Shown: positions 8,504-19,094 of the stretch, piece after piece
Numbering within the stretch: position 1 is the first letter of the stretch
How the letters are laid out: each line of letters starts with the position of its first letter
DNA from: Pigmentiphaga sp. NML080357
GTDB lineage: Bacteria > Pseudomonadota > Gammaproteobacteria > Burkholderiales > Burkholderiaceae_B
NCBI RefSeq assembly: GCF_002188465.1
Contig: NZ_NINW01000049.1
Coordinates: 558,001-622,000, forward strand
Length of the DNA: 64,000 nt
Reading direction: 5' to 3'
Translations under genes and position numbers: made by a program
The notes under the pieces: generated by a model
Databases searched by the model: none
What the model was told of the DNA's origin: nothing
What the model saw: only the letters and a program-made list of their open reading frames with translations

Positions 8504-11500
8504 GGCGCACCGCCCGCCTGGCCTGCCGAGACCGCGCGGCGGCCGCGCCTTCGATTCATCGCGTGCCCCAGGCGGTCGAACATCAGGTAGATGACCGGGG
8601 TGGTGAACAGCGTGAGCAGCTGGCTGACCAGCAGCCCGCCCACCATGACGATGCCGAGCGGCTGGCGCAGCTCGGCGCCGCTACCCGTGCTGAGCATCAG
8701 CGGCACGGCGCCGAACAGGGCGGCGCAGGTGGTCATCAGGATGGGCCGGAAGCGCAGCAGCGCCGCCTGGTGGATGGCGTCGCGCGGCGCCATGCCCTGC
8801 TTGCGCTCGGCTTCGAGCGCGAAGTCGATCATCATGATGGCATTCTTCTTGACGATGCCGATCAGGAGGATGATGCCGATGATCCCGATCATGTCGAGGT
8901 CGCTGCCGGCGAGCATCAGCGCCAGCAGCGCGCCCACGCCGGCCGAGGGCAGCGTGGACAGGATGGTGATGGGATGGATGTAGCTCTCGTAGAGCACGCC
9001 CAGCACGATATACATCGTCGCGATGGCGGCCAGGATCAGCAGCAGCGTGCTGTTGAGCGAGGCCTGGAAGGCCTGGGCCGCGCCCTGGAAGCTGGTCTGT
9101 ATGCCCAGCGGCATGCCGATGTCGCGCTCGGCCTGCAGGATCGCGTCCACGGCGCTGCTGAGCGAGGCGCCGGGCGCCAGGTTGAACGATACCGTGGCGG
9201 ACGGGAACTGACCCAGATGGCTGATGGACAGGGGCGTCGTCCGTTCGGACACGCGCACGATGTTGGTCAGCGGCACCTGCTTGCCGTCGGTGGTGCGGAC
9301 GTAGATCTGCGACAGCGAGGCCGGGCTCTGCCGGAACTGCGGGGCCACTTCCAGCACGACCCGGTACTGGTTGGCCTGGGTGAAGATGGTCGATATCAGC
9401 CGCTGGCCCAGCGCGTCGTACAGGGCGTTGTTGATGTCGGCCGCGGTCACGCCGAGCCGGGAGGCGGCGTTGCGGTCGATCTCGACGTAGGTCTGCAGTC
9501 CGCGGTCCTGCAGGTCGTGGTTCACGTCGGCCAGCTGCGGCAGCGACTGCAGCCGCTCGACCAGCTTGCGCGTCCATATGCCCAGGTTCTCCAGGTCGGG
9601 GTCCTGCAGCGTGAATTGGTACTGGGTGCGGCTGACGCTGTCCTCGATGGTCAGGTCTTGTACCGGCTGCATGTAGAGCCGAATGTCCTCGAGCTTGTCG
9701 AGCTCGGGCTGCAGGCGGGCGATGACCTGCGCCGCCGAGGCGCCGCGTTCGCCGTGGGGCTTCAGGTTGATCTGCAGCCGCCCGCTGTTGAGGGTGGCGT
9801 TGGTGCCGTCCACGCCGATGAAGGAAGACAGGCTGGCGACGTCCGGGTCACGCAGGATGATGTCGGCCGCGGCCTGCTGGCGCCGTGCCATGGCGGCAAA
9901 GGACACCGACGGCGAGCTTTCGCTGATGGCCTGGATGACGCCGGTGTCTTGCTGCGGAAAGAAGCCCTTGGGAATCGCCACGTACAGCAGCACGGTCAGC
10001 AGCAGGGTGCCCAGCGCCACCAGCAGGGTCAGCGGCTGGTGGGCAAGCACCCGCTGCAGCATGCGGTCATAGCCGGCGATGATGCGGTCGAACCATTGGC
10101 CGCTCTTGCGGTAGAACCATCCTTGTTCCTCGTCCGGGATGTGGCGCAGGTATTTCGAACACATCATGGGCGTCAGGCTCAGCGACACCACCAGCGAGAT
10201 CAGGATGGCCACCGCCAGCGTGATCGCGAATTCGCGGAACAGCCGGCCGATCACGTCGCCCATGAACAGCAGCGGGATGAGCACGGCGATCAGCGAGAAG
10301 GTGAGCGAAATCAGGGTGAAGCCGATCTGCGCGGCGCCCTTGAGCGCCGCCTGCGCAGGCGTCTCGCCCTGCTCGAGGTAGCGGGCGATGTTCTCGATCA
10401 TGACGATGGCGTCGTCCACCACGAAGCCGGTGGCGATGGTCAGCGCCATCAGCGTCAGGTTGTTGATGCTGAACCCGGCCAGGTACATGATGCCGAAGGT
10501 GCCGATCAGCGACAGCGGCACGACCACGCTGGGAATGATGGTGGCCGTGAGGTTGCGCAGGAAGACGAAGGTCACCATCACCACCAGCGCGACCGCCAGC
10601 ATCAGTTCGAACTGCACGTCCTTGACCGAGGAACGTATGGATTCGGTCCGGTCGGAGAGCACCGTGACGTCCAGCGTGCTGGGCAGTGCTGCCTGCAGGT
10701 CGGGCAGCAGCCGGCGGATGTTGTCCACCACCTGGATCACGTTGGCGCCCGGCTGGCGCTGCACGTTGAGCAGGATCGCGGGCTTGCCGTTGGCCCAGGC
10801 CGCCTGGCGGATGTTCTCGGCGTCCTGCACGGTCTCGGCCACGTCCGACAGGCGCACCGGCGCGTTGTTGGTATAGGCGATGATGAGGTCGCGGTATTGC
10901 TCGACGGTCTTGAGCTGGTCGTTGGCGTCGAGCGTGGTCGCCCGCGTGGGTCCGTCGAAGTTGCCCTTGGGCTGGTTGACGTTGGCGCCGGTGATGGCGG
11001 TGCGGATATTGCTCAGGTTAAGCCCGTAGGCCGCCAGGGCCTGCGGATTGGCGCGGATGCGCACGGCCGGCCGCTGGCCGCCGGCGATGCTTACCAGGCC
11101 CACGCCCGAGACCTGCGAAATCTTCTGCGCCATGCGCGTATCGATCAGGTCGCGCACCTGGTAGAGCGGCAGGGTGGGGGAACTGATGGCAAGCGTCAGG
11201 ACCGGCGTGTCAGCCGGGTTGACCTTGTTGTAGATGGGCGGGGTGGGCAGGTCGCCGGGCAGCAGGTTCGACCCGGCATTGATCGCCGCCTGCACTTCCT
11301 GTTCGGCCACGTCCAGCGGCAGGTCGAGGTTGAACTTGAGCGTGATGACCGAGGCGCCGCCGGAGCTGATGGACGACATCTGGTTGAGTCCCGGCATCTG
11401 CCCGAACTGGCGCTCGAGCGGCGCGGTCACCAGCGAAGTCATGACGTCGGGACTGGCGCCGGGATATTGCGTGACCACCTGGATCGTCGGGTAGTCCACC

Positions 11501-11616
11501 TCGGGCAGCGCCGACACCGGCAGCATCCTGTAGGCGATCAGACCCGACAGCAGGATCGCCAACATCGCCAGCGAGGTGGCGATGGGCCGCAGGATGAATA
11601 TCCGCGACGGATTCAT
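8500..11616 (-). CDS. mdtB: RND efflux permease, MdtB-like
   Basis: A 1038-residue RND permease, exactly as long as the next gene but clearly diverged from it. It begins [20 protein letters not shown] and carries the TM4 Asp pair ([18 protein letters not shown]) and the TM10 Lys ([19 protein letters not shown]). It is the first of two tandem permease genes after the adaptor gene, as in mdtABC of enterobacteria and muxABC of Pseudomonas. The two proteins probably assemble into one heterotrimeric pump rather than two pumps. Start and stop both overlap neighbours by 4 bases, so translation is coupled. Confidence 0.92.
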   Translation of the reverse strand: MNPSRIFILRPIATSLAMLAILLSGLIAYRMLPVSALPEVDYPTIQVVTQYPGASPDVMTSLVTAPLERQFGQMPGLNQMSSISSGGASVITLKFNLDLPLDVAEQEVQAAINAGSNLLPGDLPTPPIYNKVNPADTPVLTLAISSPTLPLYQVRDLIDTRMAQKISQVSGVGLVSIAGGQRPAVRIRANPQALAAYGLNLSNIRTAITGANVNQPKGNFDGPTRATTLDANDQLKTVEQYRDLIIAYTNNAPVRLSDVAETVQDAENIRQAAWANGKPAILLNVQRQPGANVIQVVDNIRRLLPDLQAALPSTLDVTVLSDRTESIRSSVKDVQFELMLAVALVVMVTFVFLRNLTATIIPSVVVPLSLIGTFGIMYLAGFSINNLTLMALTIATGFVVDDAIVMIENIARYLEQGETPAQAALKGAAQIGFTLISLTFSLIAVLIPLLFMGDVIGRLFREFAITLAVAILISLVVSLSLTPMMCSKYLRHIPDEEQGWFYRKSGQWFDRIIAGYDRMLQRVLAHQPLTLLVALGTLLLTVLLYVAIPKGFFPQQDTGVIQAISESSPSVSFAAMARRQQAAADIILRDPDVASLSSFIGVDGTNATLNSGRLQINLKPHGERGASAAQVIARLQPELDKLEDIRLYMQPVQDLTIEDSVSRTQYQFTLQDPDLENLGIWTRKLVERLQSLPQLADVNHDLQDRGLQTYVEIDRNAASRLGVTAADINNALYDALGQRLISTIFTQANQYRVVLEVAPQFRQSPASLSQIYVRTTDGKQVPLTNIVRVSERTTPLSISHLGQFPSATVSFNLAPGASLSSAVDAILQAERDIGMPLGIQTSFQGAAQAFQASLNSTLLLILAAIATMYIVLGVLYESYIHPITILSTLPSAGVGALLALMLAGSDLDMIGIIGIILLIGIVKKNAIMMIDFALEAERKQGMAPRDAIHQAALLRFRPILMTTCAALFGAVPLMLSTGSGAELRQPLGIVMVGGLLVSQLLTLFTTPVIYLMFDRLGHAMNRRRGRRAVSAGQAGGAP

Positions 11617-12923
11617 GGCGCGGCGCGTCCCGTCGCGCGGCGGCGGGCGCCCTGGTTGGCGCCGCGTTGCAACTGGCCGCCGGCGGCCTCGGGCACCGTT
11701 TCCGTGCCGGTCACGACCTGCACCTGGGCGCCGTCGCGCAGGCGGTCGACGCCTTCCACCACGACCCGGTCACCGGGCTTGAGGCCATCGAGCACGGCGA
11801 CCCGTTCGCCATCCGCCGGACCGAGCTTGAGCACGCGCAGCGCGACCGTGTTGTCTTCCTTGACCACATAAACGAACGTGCCGGGCGTGCCGCGCTGCAC
11901 GGCGCCGGTAGGAATGACGGTGGCGCCGGCCAGCGTGCGCACGTGCAGCCGCACGTTGACGAACTGGTTGGGAAAGAGGCTTTCGTCCTTGTTGTCGAAG
12001 CGGGCCTTGAGCTTGACGGTGCCGGTGGTGGTGTCGATCTGGTTGTCGACCGTGGTCAGCACGCCGTCGGCGATGTGACGGATGTCGGCCCGGTCGTAGG
12101 CCTGCACGGTCAAGGTCTTGCCGGCCCGCAACGGTGTCAGGACGTCGGGCAGGTCGCCCTCGGCGATGGTGAACAGCACGGAAATGGGCTGGGTCTGGGT
12201 GATGATCACCAGTCCGTTGGTGTCGCTGCTGCGGACCAGGTTGCCCTGATCGACCTGGCGCAGGCCCAGCCGGCCCGAAATGGGCGCGGTGACGCGAGTG
12301 TAGTCGAGCTGCAGCCGGGCGTTGTCCACCGCCGCCTGGTTGGTCTTGAGCGTCCCTTCGTACTGGCGCACCAGGGCCGTCTGGGTGTCGACCTGCTGGC
12401 GCGCGATGGAGTCCTGCGCGTAGAGCGTCTGGTAGCGTTCGAGGTCGCGGCGGGCGTTGTCCAGTTGGGCGCGGTTCTGCTCCAGGGTGCCCTGGGCCTG
12501 CGCCAGCGCCACCTGGTAGGGGCGGGGATCGATCTGCACCAGCAGGTCGCCGGCCTTGACGAGCTGGCCTTCCTGGAAGAGCACTTTCAGCAGTTCGCCG
12601 TCGACCTTGCTGCGCACGGTGACCGTGTTATAGGAAGTGACCGTGCCGAGCGCCTTGATGTAGACCTTCATGTCCTCGGCGCGCGCCGCCACGACCCGGA
12701 CCGGCGTCGGCATCTGGAAGGCGGCGGCGCCGGGTCCGGCCGGGCCCCGTGCGCCCGGACCGCCGCCTGCGGCCGGCGCGGGCCGATGGCTCGCGTGCCA
12801 CCACCAGTATCCGGCACCGGCCAGGATCACGGCGATCGCCAGCCAGAGCCAGCGCCGTTTTTTCTTGCCGTTCGACATGGAGGAAGAAGGTGCCCGCTCG
12901 GGCTGGGGGGGGATGTCGGCCAT
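11613..12923 (-). CDS. mdtA: RND periplasmic adaptor subunit, MdtA-like
   Basis: A 436-residue membrane-fusion protein that links the permeases to the outer-membrane channel. After a polar N-terminus comes one membrane anchor ([18 protein letters not shown]), a Gly/Pro-rich linker, then the lipoyl half-motifs ([20 protein letters not shown] and [19 protein letters not shown], each at most 20 residues), a coiled-coil hairpin between them, and the beta-barrel and membrane-proximal domains. The basic Gln-rich tail after residue 415 is variable. It is the first gene of the five-gene operon; the ATG at 12923 was chosen because it leaves the cytoplasmic tail intact, but an ATG 15 codons later is also possible. 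comF ends 139 bases upstream on the same strand. Confidence 0.9.
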   Translation of the reverse strand: MADIPPQPERAPSSSMSNGKKKRRWLWLAIAVILAGAGYWWWHASHRPAPAAGGGPGARGPAGPGAAAFQMPTPVRVVAARAEDMKVYIKALGTVTSYNTVTVRSKVDGELLKVLFQEGQLVKAGDLLVQIDPRPYQVALAQAQGTLEQNRAQLDNARRDLERYQTLYAQDSIARQQVDTQTALVRQYEGTLKTNQAAVDNARLQLDYTRVTAPISGRLGLRQVDQGNLVRSSDTNGLVIITQTQPISVLFTIAEGDLPDVLTPLRAGKTLTVQAYDRADIRHIADGVLTTVDNQIDTTTGTVKLKARFDNKDESLFPNQFVNVRLHVRTLAGATVIPTGAVQRGTPGTFVYVVKEDNTVALRVLKLGPADGERVAVLDGLKPGDRVVVEGVDRLRDGAQVQVVTGTETVPEAAGGQLQRGANQGARRRATGRAAP

Positions 12924-13062
12924 GGAGTTCCGGAAAAGGCTTGCTGAATCTCGCCGCGCGGAAAAAAGCCCGCATCGCGGCGCCCTCTAAGGTATTCCAG
13001 TTGCACCTCAAAGTGTTGACAAGGACCCGGGGTTTGAAATCGATCGAAATCGTTTGTTCGCG

Positions 13063-13869
13063 TCAGCCGCGCCATTCTGCCCGTGGCCGCCGCGGCGGGG
13101 CGGCTGGGAATTGCCCGGGGGTGCGCGCGGCAGCCAGCGCCACGACCGATGCCGCCCCGGCGGCGCGGAGCGCGGCTGCCGCCGCGTGCATGGTGCTGCC
13201 GGTGGTCATGACGTCGTCGACCAGGCCGATGTGCAACCCGCGCGCGCGGGGAGAAGAAGCATACAGGTTTTGCGCGGCCTGGCGCCTGCCCAGCCGCCCC
13301 AGGCTGCTTTGCTTGGCCTGTTCCCGGTCGCGCCGCAGGAGGTCGCGCCGTACTGGCAGTTCCAGGTCCCTGCCCAGCGCCCGGGCGATTTCCGCCGCAG
13401 GATTGAAGCCGCGGCGCCGCAGCGACGCGGTGGAGGCCGGAATGGGAACCAATACGGTCGCCGGAGCCAGGGGCAGGACGTGGTGGCGCACGGCTTCGGC
13501 CAGCAGGTTCCCGAGCAGGTCCGCCCGTCCATAGCGCAGGCCGTTCTTCAATTGCAGGATCAAGGCGTCGGCCGGCGGGGCGTAGTCGAAGGCGATGATG
13601 GTCCGTTCGAAGGCGGTCGCGCGCTCCGCGCAATCGGGGCACGCCGTGTCGTGTTCCGGCAGCGGCAGGGCGCAGCGGCCGCAGCGCCAGGGCAGGCCGA
13701 GCGAGGCCGGCGTGCGCGCAGCCCAGCAGACGGACTCTTCGCACGCCGCGCAGAGCAGGCCGCCGCGGCTGCGGGCGGCGCACAGCGGGCAATCGGACGG
13801 AACGAGCGCCCGAAGCATGGCGGCGGCGAAGCGCCACCGCGGCAAGGGCAGGCGGGGGAGCGTGGGCAT
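13063..13869 (-). CDS. comF: ComF family protein (phosphoribosyltransferase-like)
   Basis: A 268-residue ComF/GntX-type protein. The N-terminal half carries a double zinc-ribbon-like set of cysteines (CPLCAARSRGGLLCAAC and CGRCALPLPEHDTACPDC). The C-terminal half is a phosphoribosyltransferase fold with the PRPP-binding signature GLHIGLVDDVMTTGSTMHAA. Relatives take part in DNA uptake in competent bacteria or in use of foreign DNA; the exact activity is unsettled. The start at 13869 (MPTLPRLPLP) gives the usual length; the frame is open further upstream but overlaps the divergent promoter region. The methyltransferase gene is divergent, 167 bases away. Confidence 0.85.
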   Translation of the reverse strand: MPTLPRLPLPRWRFAAAMLRALVPSDCPLCAARSRGGLLCAACEESVCWAARTPASLGLPWRCGRCALPLPEHDTACPDCAERATAFERTIIAFDYAPPADALILQLKNGLRYGRADLLGNLLAEAVRHHVLPLAPATVLVPIPASTASLRRRGFNPAAEIARALGRDLELPVRRDLLRRDREQAKQSSLGRLGRRQAAQNLYASSPRARGLHIGLVDDVMTTGSTMHAAAAALRAAGAASVVALAAARTPGQFPAAPPRRPRAEWRG

Positions 13870-14036
13870 GAAAAACCTGGCAGTGGCATCATGGAGGCTG
13901 GCTGCGCGCCCGTGGGCGCCATCGGGCCGGGGCGGCGGCCCGGCGCCGGGGTGGGTCCGCGGGCCGTTTCCGCCGTGCCGCGGCGGGGCGGCCGTGTGGC
14001 AGTTTAAGGATTCTTCGGATATTTGCGCGGTACCCA

Positions 14037-14981
14037 ATGACAGAAAACTCCCATCCGGAACGCCTGCCGTCGCTGCCGCTGGTGCGCGAACACGTGGCGC
14101 GCCAGTTCGGGCGCCGCGGCGACCTGGAGGCGGGGCAGTTCCTCTACGGCGAGATCGGCGTCCGCATGTTCGAGCGGCTCGACTACATACGCCTGGCTCC
14201 CAAGGCCATCCTGGACGCGGGCTGCGGGGCCGGGGCGGCATACGCCCGCCTGCACGAGCGCTATCCCGGGGCGGCCTATACCGGCCTGGACCTGAGCGGG
14301 GCGGTGCTGGAGCATGCTCGCCGGCGCCACCTGCCGTCCCTGGGCGCGCGCCTGCGGCAATCGGCGCTGAAGCTGGCGGGGCGCGCCGCATCGGGGCTGC
14401 CGGCGTTCATCGAGGCCGACATGGGCGCGACCGGCCTGGCGCCGGAATCGCAGGATCTCGTCTGGTCCAACATGGCGCTGCACTGGCATCCCGAGCCTCA
14501 TGCGGTGCTGGCCGAATGGCGCCGCGTCCTGCGCACGGGAGGCCTGGCGATGTTCAGCTGCCTCGGGCCGGGGACGTTCCGCGAATTGCGCGACGCGGTG
14601 GCGCGGGCCGGGTTGGATACGGCCACGCCGAGCTTCGTGGACATGCACGATTTCGGCGATCTGCTGATCGAAAGCGGATTCGCCGACCCGGTCATGGACC
14701 AGGAGACGCTCACGTTCACCTATCGGCACGTGGACAGCCTGCTCGACGACGTGCGCCGGCTGGGCGGCAATCCCGCGCGCGGCCGCAGGCGAGGGCTCGC
14801 CACGCCCGCGTGGCGGCGCAGGCTCGCCGACGCGCTCGAGGCCGGGCGCGGCCCGGACGGCCTGATCCGGCTTACCGCCGAGGTCGCGTACGGCCATGCA
14901 TGGCGCGCCGCGTCGTACCGCGCCGCGCCCGGCGAGACGCGCATTCCGGTCTCCTCGATCGGCCGCGGCGGCATGCGTTGA
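14037..14981 (+). CDS. SAM-dependent methyltransferase, BioC-like
   Basis: A 314-residue class I methyltransferase. Motif I is AILDAGCGAGAAY (near residue 58) with an acidic residue ending strand 2 (TGLDLSG), and motif IV-like NMALHWHPEPHAVLAEW follows. The arrangement VRNHVARQFGRR-like start, ALHW motif and GLAMFSCLGPGTFRELRDA resemble BioC, which methylates malonyl-ACP at the start of biotin synthesis, and its mitochondrial relative NDUFAF5. No other bio gene is nearby, so the BioC role is a best guess; a protein or quinone-pathway methyltransferase cannot be excluded. Divergent from comF. Confidence 0.72.
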   Translation: MTENSHPERLPSLPLVREHVARQFGRRGDLEAGQFLYGEIGVRMFERLDYIRLAPKAILDAGCGAGAAYARLHERYPGAAYTGLDLSGAVLEHARRRHLPSLGARLRQSALKLAGRAASGLPAFIEADMGATGLAPESQDLVWSNMALHWHPEPHAVLAEWRRVLRTGGLAMFSCLGPGTFRELRDAVARAGLDTATPSFVDMHDFGDLLIESGFADPVMDQETLTFTYRHVDSLLDDVRRLGGNPARGRRRGLATPAWRRRLADALEAGRGPDGLIRLTAEVAYGHAWRAASYRAAPGETRIPVSSIGRGGMR

Positions 14982-15002
14982 GCCTGCTCAAAGCACCTCG
15001 GG

Positions 15003-15032
15003 TTGCTGGGGTCGTCTGGCAACCCGTATAAT
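15003..15032 (+). promoter_or_regulatory. Probable sigma-70 promoter of the cta (cox) cluster
   Basis: TTGCTG at 15003-15008 and a consensus TATAAT at 15027-15032, with an 18-base spacer, lie 140 bases upstream of the coxB start. The transcript would have a 5' leader of about 130 bases. The -10 match is perfect; the -35 is fair. Confidence 0.55.
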
Positions 15033-15171
15033 CCTGCGATTCTATGCGCTCGCAACATAATTATTTTCCAATGCGCATGGTTGAGGAGTTTTGTGGCGGA
15101 GGGGGCCCGCGCAAGCTGCGCACGGTTTCGGCCGCCTGAATAACACTAAACGCTGTTCTTCGAGGTCGGAC

Positions 15172-16332
15172 ATGAAGAAGTGGTTGGGTGGGTCGTTGGG
15201 GGCGATGGTGGTCAACATGTTGGCCAGCAGCGCTGCACTTGCCGTCAATGACAGTGTCGGCGGCCCGAAAGTCAATCAGCTCAATCTGCACGAGCCGGTC
15301 ACCAGCATCGCGGCGCAGATCGAATGGCTGCACTGGATGATGCTGGGCATTTGCCTGGTCATCTTCATCGGCGTGTTCGCGGTGATGTTCTATTCCATCT
15401 GGGCACACCGCAAGTCCCGGGGCGTCAAACCCGCCTCCTTCCACGAGAGCATAGGCGTCGAAGTCGCCTGGACCGTCATCCCGTTCCTGATCGTCATCGG
15501 CATGGCGCTGCCGGCCACCAAGACCGTGGTCGCGATGAAGGACACCTCCAACGCCGACCTCACCGTCAAGGCAACCGGCTACCAGTGGAAATGGGGTTAC
15601 GACTACCTCAACGGCGAGGGCGAGGGCATTTCCTTCCTGTCCAACCTGTCCACCCCCATGGCCCAGCGCACCGGCGCCGAGCCCAAGGGCGACAACTACC
15701 TGATCGAGGTCGACAATCCCCTGGTCGTGCCGGTCAACAAGAAGGTCCGCGTCATCACTACCGCCAATGACGTCATCCATGCCTGGATGGTGCCGGCCTT
15801 CGGCGTGAAGCAGGACGCCATCCCCGGTTTCGTGCGCGATACCTGGTTCCGGGCCGAGAAAATCGGCGAATTCCGCGGCCAGTGCGCCGAGCTTTGTGGC
15901 AAGGACCACGCCTTCATGCCCATCGTGGTGAAGGTGGTGTCCGAAGAAGACTATAGTAAGTGGGTCGAAGAACAGAAGGCCAAGATGGCCGCGCTCGCCG
16001 ACGATCCCAACAAGACCTGGACGGCCGACGAGCTCAAGACCCGCGGCGAAAAGGTGTTCGCGTCCAATTGCGTGGCCTGTCATCAGGCCAACGGCAAGGG
16101 CGTGCCGGGCACCTTCCCCGCGCTGGACGCCGACCCGACCGTACTGGGCCCCAAGGACAAGCAGATCGAGACCGTGCTCAAGGGCCGCCCAGGCACCGCC
16201 ATGGCCTCGTTCGCGCACCTGTCCGACGTGGAGATCGCCGCTGTCATCACCTACACCCGCCATGCCTGGAGCAATGCGGGCAAGGGCCAGGATCCCGTCG
16301 TGCAGCCGGCCGACGTGAAATCCGCCCGCTAG
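15172..16332 (+). CDS. ctaC: Cytochrome c oxidase subunit II with C-terminal cytochrome c domain
   Basis: A 386-residue subunit II of an aa3-type oxidase. It has a signal peptide, two membrane helices (about 50-75 and 95-115) and a cupredoxin domain with the CuA ligands in CAELCGKDHAFM plus the upstream His of HAWMVP. Unlike mitochondrial subunit II it carries a fused cytochrome c domain near residues 285-370, with haem motif CVACH and a probable distal Met in TAMASFAH; this is the caa3-like form common in Burkholderiales. It accepts electrons from cytochrome c. The start at 15172 gives the signal peptide directly; an earlier frame start at 15091 would add unrelated residues. Confidence 0.95.
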   Translation: MKKWLGGSLGAMVVNMLASSAALAVNDSVGGPKVNQLNLHEPVTSIAAQIEWLHWMMLGICLVIFIGVFAVMFYSIWAHRKSRGVKPASFHESIGVEVAWTVIPFLIVIGMALPATKTVVAMKDTSNADLTVKATGYQWKWGYDYLNGEGEGISFLSNLSTPMAQRTGAEPKGDNYLIEVDNPLVVPVNKKVRVITTANDVIHAWMVPAFGVKQDAIPGFVRDTWFRAEKIGEFRGQCAELCGKDHAFMPIVVKVVSEEDYSKWVEEQKAKMAALADDPNKTWTADELKTRGEKVFASNCVACHQANGKGVPGTFPALDADPTVLGPKDKQIETVLKGRPGTAMASFAHLSDVEIAAVITYTRHAWSNAGKGQDPVVQPADVKSAR

Positions 16333-16439
16333 GGCCGAGCGGCCGCTTGGGTCGGCCATGCAGTACCGGTTCAGTTTTCACATATTGATGCCTTCGTCAC
16401 GATAGCGAAGACGGCAGTACGGAGCAGCAAGGAGCCATC

Positions 16440-18041
16440 ATGAGCAGCACCGCGATCGATCACGCCCACGGGCACGATCATGACGACCACGCCCACGGCC
16501 ATCCGACTGGCTGGCGGCGCTGGCTGTTCGCCACGAACCACAAAGACATCGGTACGATGTACCTGATCTTCTCCTTCACGATGCTGCTGGAGGGGGGGCT
16601 GCTCGCGCTGCTGCTGCGTACCGAGCTGTTCGAGCCGGGCATCCAGTTCTTCCGGCCCGAGCTGTTCAACCAGTTCACCACCATGCACGGCCTGATCATG
16701 GTGTTCGGCGCGATCATGCCGGCCTTCGTCGGCTTCGCGAACTGGATGATCCCGCTGCAGATCGGCGCCTCCGACATGGCCTTCGCGCGGATGAACAACT
16801 TCAGCTTCTGGCTGCTGCCCGTCGCCGCCATCCTGCTGACCGTGTCGTTCTTCGTGCCGGGCGGCGCCACCGCCGCAGGCTGGACGCTCTATGCGCCGCT
16901 GTCGGTCCAGATGGGCCCCGGCATGGACTTCGCGATCTTCGCGGTCCACATCATGGGCGCTTCGTCCATCATGGGCGCGATCAACATCATCGTCACGATC
17001 CTGAACATGCGCGCGCCCGGCATGACGCTGATGAAGATGCCGCTGTTCTGCTGGACCTGGCTCATCACCGCCTACCTGCTGATCGCCGTGATGCCCGTGC
17101 TGGCCGGCGCCATCACCATGGTGCTGACCGACCGCCACTTCGGCACCTCGTTCTTCAACGCGGCCGGCGGCGGCGATCCCGTCATGTACCAGCACATCTT
17201 CTGGTTCTTCGGGCATCCCGAGGTCTACATCATGATCCTGCCGGCCTTCGGCATCGTGTCGTCGATCGTGCCGGTGTTCGCCCGCAAGCGCCTGTTCGGC
17301 TATGCCTCGATGGTGTATGCCACCGCGTCGATCGCCATCCTGTCGTTCATCGTGTGGGCCCACCACATGTTCACGACCGGCATGCCCGTCACCGGCCAGC
17401 TGTTCTTCATGTACGCCACCATGCTGATCGCCGTGCCCACCGGCGTGAAGATCTTCAACTGGCTGGCGACCATGTGGCGCGGCGCGATGACCTTCGAAAC
17501 CCCGATGCTGTTCGCCATCGGCTTCATCTTCGTGTTCACCATGGGTGGTTTCACCGGCCTGATCCTCGCCGTGGCGCCGATCGACATCCAGGTGCAGGAT
17601 ACCTACTACGTGGTGGCGCACTTCCATTACGTGCTGGTGGCGGGTTCGCTGTTCGCGCTGTTCGGTGGCACCTACTACTGGCTGCCCAAGTGGACGGGCG
17701 TCATGTACGACGAAAAGCTGGGCAAGATCCATTTCTGGTCGTCGCTGATCTCGTTCAACGTCACCTTCTTCCCGATGCACTTCCTGGGCCTGGCCGGCAT
17801 GCCCCGCCGCTATGCCGACTATGCCGCGCAATTCACCGACTTCCACCAGATCGCCACCATCGGCGCCTTCTGGTTCGGCCTGTCGCAGCTGTTGTTCCTG
17901 TACGTGGTGTTGAAGGCGTATCGCGGCCACGGCGAGCCGGCGCCCGCCAATCCGTGGGGTGCCGAGGACGGCGGCCTGGAATGGACGCTGCCTTCGCCGG
18001 CTCCGTACCACTCGTTCGAAACGCCGCCCATGGTCAAGTAA
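16440..18041 (+). CDS. ctaD: Cytochrome c oxidase subunit I
   Basis: A 533-residue haem-copper oxidase subunit I with about twelve helices. Ligands are visible: the low-spin haem a His in [14 protein letters not shown], the CuB His in FFGHPEVYI (the cross-linked His-Tyr segment), the His pair in WAHHMF, and the His residues of HFHYVL for haem a3 and haem a. The Glu of GHPEVY marks an A1-type D-channel. A His-rich tail ([14 protein letters not shown]) opens the protein. It is the catalytic core reducing oxygen and pumping protons. It follows ctaC after 107 bases and precedes a tiny assembly protein gene without a gap. Confidence 0.97.
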   Translation: MSSTAIDHAHGHDHDDHAHGHPTGWRRWLFATNHKDIGTMYLIFSFTMLLEGGLLALLLRTELFEPGIQFFRPELFNQFTTMHGLIMVFGAIMPAFVGFANWMIPLQIGASDMAFARMNNFSFWLLPVAAILLTVSFFVPGGATAAGWTLYAPLSVQMGPGMDFAIFAVHIMGASSIMGAINIIVTILNMRAPGMTLMKMPLFCWTWLITAYLLIAVMPVLAGAITMVLTDRHFGTSFFNAAGGGDPVMYQHIFWFFGHPEVYIMILPAFGIVSSIVPVFARKRLFGYASMVYATASIAILSFIVWAHHMFTTGMPVTGQLFFMYATMLIAVPTGVKIFNWLATMWRGAMTFETPMLFAIGFIFVFTMGGFTGLILAVAPIDIQVQDTYYVVAHFHYVLVAGSLFALFGGTYYWLPKWTGVMYDEKLGKIHFWSSLISFNVTFFPMHFLGLAGMPRRYADYAAQFTDFHQIATIGAFWFGLSQLLFLYVVLKAYRGHGEPAPANPWGAEDGGLEWTLPSPAPYHSFETPPMVK

Positions 18042-18152
18042 ATGGTGACTCCCGAGCAGCGCCGGCGCAACCGGCGCACGGGCCTTGCGCTGGCACTTCT
18101 GGTTGCCGTTTTCTTCCTGGCGGTGATCCTGCGCAAGGTCTGGATGGGGTAG
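18042..18152 (+). CDS. Cytochrome oxidase small assembly protein (36 residues)
   Basis: A 36-residue open frame that begins on the base after the ctaD stop codon. It has a basic N-terminus (EQRRRNRRTG), one membrane helix (LALALLVAVFFLAVILRKVW) and nothing else. Its position between ctaD and cox11, its length and its layout match the small assembly protein found at this spot in many betaproteobacteria. It may help insert copper or stabilise Cox11. It is short enough to be overlooked by ordinary gene prediction; the lack of a gap to ctaD suggests translational coupling. Confidence 0.7.
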   Translation: MVTPEQRRRNRRTGLALALLVAVFFLAVILRKVWMG

Positions 18153-18221
18153 GTCACCTCCCACGCGCCTGCGGCGACATGCATGGAGGCGTGGAGGGCG
18201 CTAGGTAGAGAGCAGGTGCTT

Positions 18222-18809
18222 ATGGAAAAGTCGGATCAGGGAGTGGACAACCGCCGGATGCTCGGCAAGCTGGCCGTCATCATCGCGCTGATGTTCGGCT
18301 TCGGGTACGCGCTGGTGCCGATGTATCGCGCCATCTGCGAGATCACGGGCATCAACGTGCTGACGAAGGTGGACGAGGACGCGGCCCGCTTCGCGCGCAG
18401 TACGCAAGTGGATACCAGCCGGACGGTCAGGATCGTGTTCGACGCGAACATCCATGGGCCGTGGCGGTTCCGCCCCGTGCAGGGTTCGATGGACGTCAAT
18501 CCGGGCGAACTGGCCACCATCGTCTACGAAATCGCCAACCAGCAGGATCGCGAGATGGCCGGGCAGGCCATCCCGAGCTACGCCCCCATGCTGGCCGGCC
18601 AGTACTTCAAGAAGCTCGAGTGCTTCTGCTTTTCGCAGCAGGACCTGAAGGCGCGCGAGACGCGCCAGTTTCCCGTGGTTTTCGTGGTGGACCCCAAGCT
18701 GCCGAAGGACGTGCATACGATCACGCTGTCCTACACCTTCTTCGAGGTGGGCGGCCGGTCGGCCGGCGCGCAGCCCGCGGCAGGCGCGCGGCCGGAGGAC
18801 AAGAGTTGA
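18222..18809 (+). CDS. ctaG: Cytochrome c oxidase assembly protein Cox11/CtaG
   Basis: A 195-residue copper chaperone that delivers copper to the CuB site of subunit I. It has one membrane anchor (LAVIIALMFGFGYALVPMYRA) and a periplasmic immunoglobulin-like domain with the copper-binding CFCF motif (KKLECFCFSQQ). An earlier in-frame ATG at 18183 would add 13 residues; the one at 18222 gives the usual length and was preferred. The stop overlaps the TTG start of the next gene, so the two are probably coupled. Confidence 0.93.
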   Translation: MEKSDQGVDNRRMLGKLAVIIALMFGFGYALVPMYRAICEITGINVLTKVDEDAARFARSTQVDTSRTVRIVFDANIHGPWRFRPVQGSMDVNPGELATIVYEIANQQDREMAGQAIPSYAPMLAGQYFKKLECFCFSQQDLKARETRQFPVVFVVDPKLPKDVHTITLSYTFFEVGGRSAGAQPAAGARPEDKS

Positions 18810-19021
18810 GCGACGACCTGAAGTCGGCGGCCGGCCGCAAGCTCAACTTCTTCCAGACCCTGGGCGCGGTGCTGTGGTCGTTCACGGGCTTGAGGCGCGG
18901 TGCGGACTACCGCAACGATGCCGCCAAGCTCAATCCTATCTATGTCATCATCGCCGGCATCCTGATGGCGGTGGTGTTCGTGGTGGTGCTGCTGCTGATC
19001 GTCAGGGCGGTCGTCAGCTAG
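18806..19021 (+). CDS. DUF2970 small membrane protein
   Basis: A 71-residue protein beginning at a TTG that overlaps the ctaG stop (TTGA). It has a short polar N-terminus (ending FFQTLGAVLWSFTGLRRGADY) and one C-terminal membrane helix (IYVIIAGILMAVVFVVVLLL). This matches DUF2970 proteins, which lie in cytochrome oxidase clusters of betaproteobacteria. No function is established; an assembly or stability role is plausible from position. A GGAGG site at 18794-18798 supports the TTG start. Confidence 0.75.
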   Translation: MSDDLKSAAGRKLNFFQTLGAVLWSFTGLRRGADYRNDAAKLNPIYVIIAGILMAVVFVVVLLLIVRAVVS

Positions 19022-19094
19022 AAGAACAAGGATGGCCGGGAGGCCGTTTTCCAAATCATGTGCGGTTTTGTGGAATTCGCGAAGGAGAGTTGAG

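Noticed and set aside
8563-12947. Long plus-strand frames across mdtA and mdtB
   Set aside because: No recognisable domain; composition (Gln/His/Arg/Asp rich) is typical of shadows opposite hydrophobic membrane protein genes.
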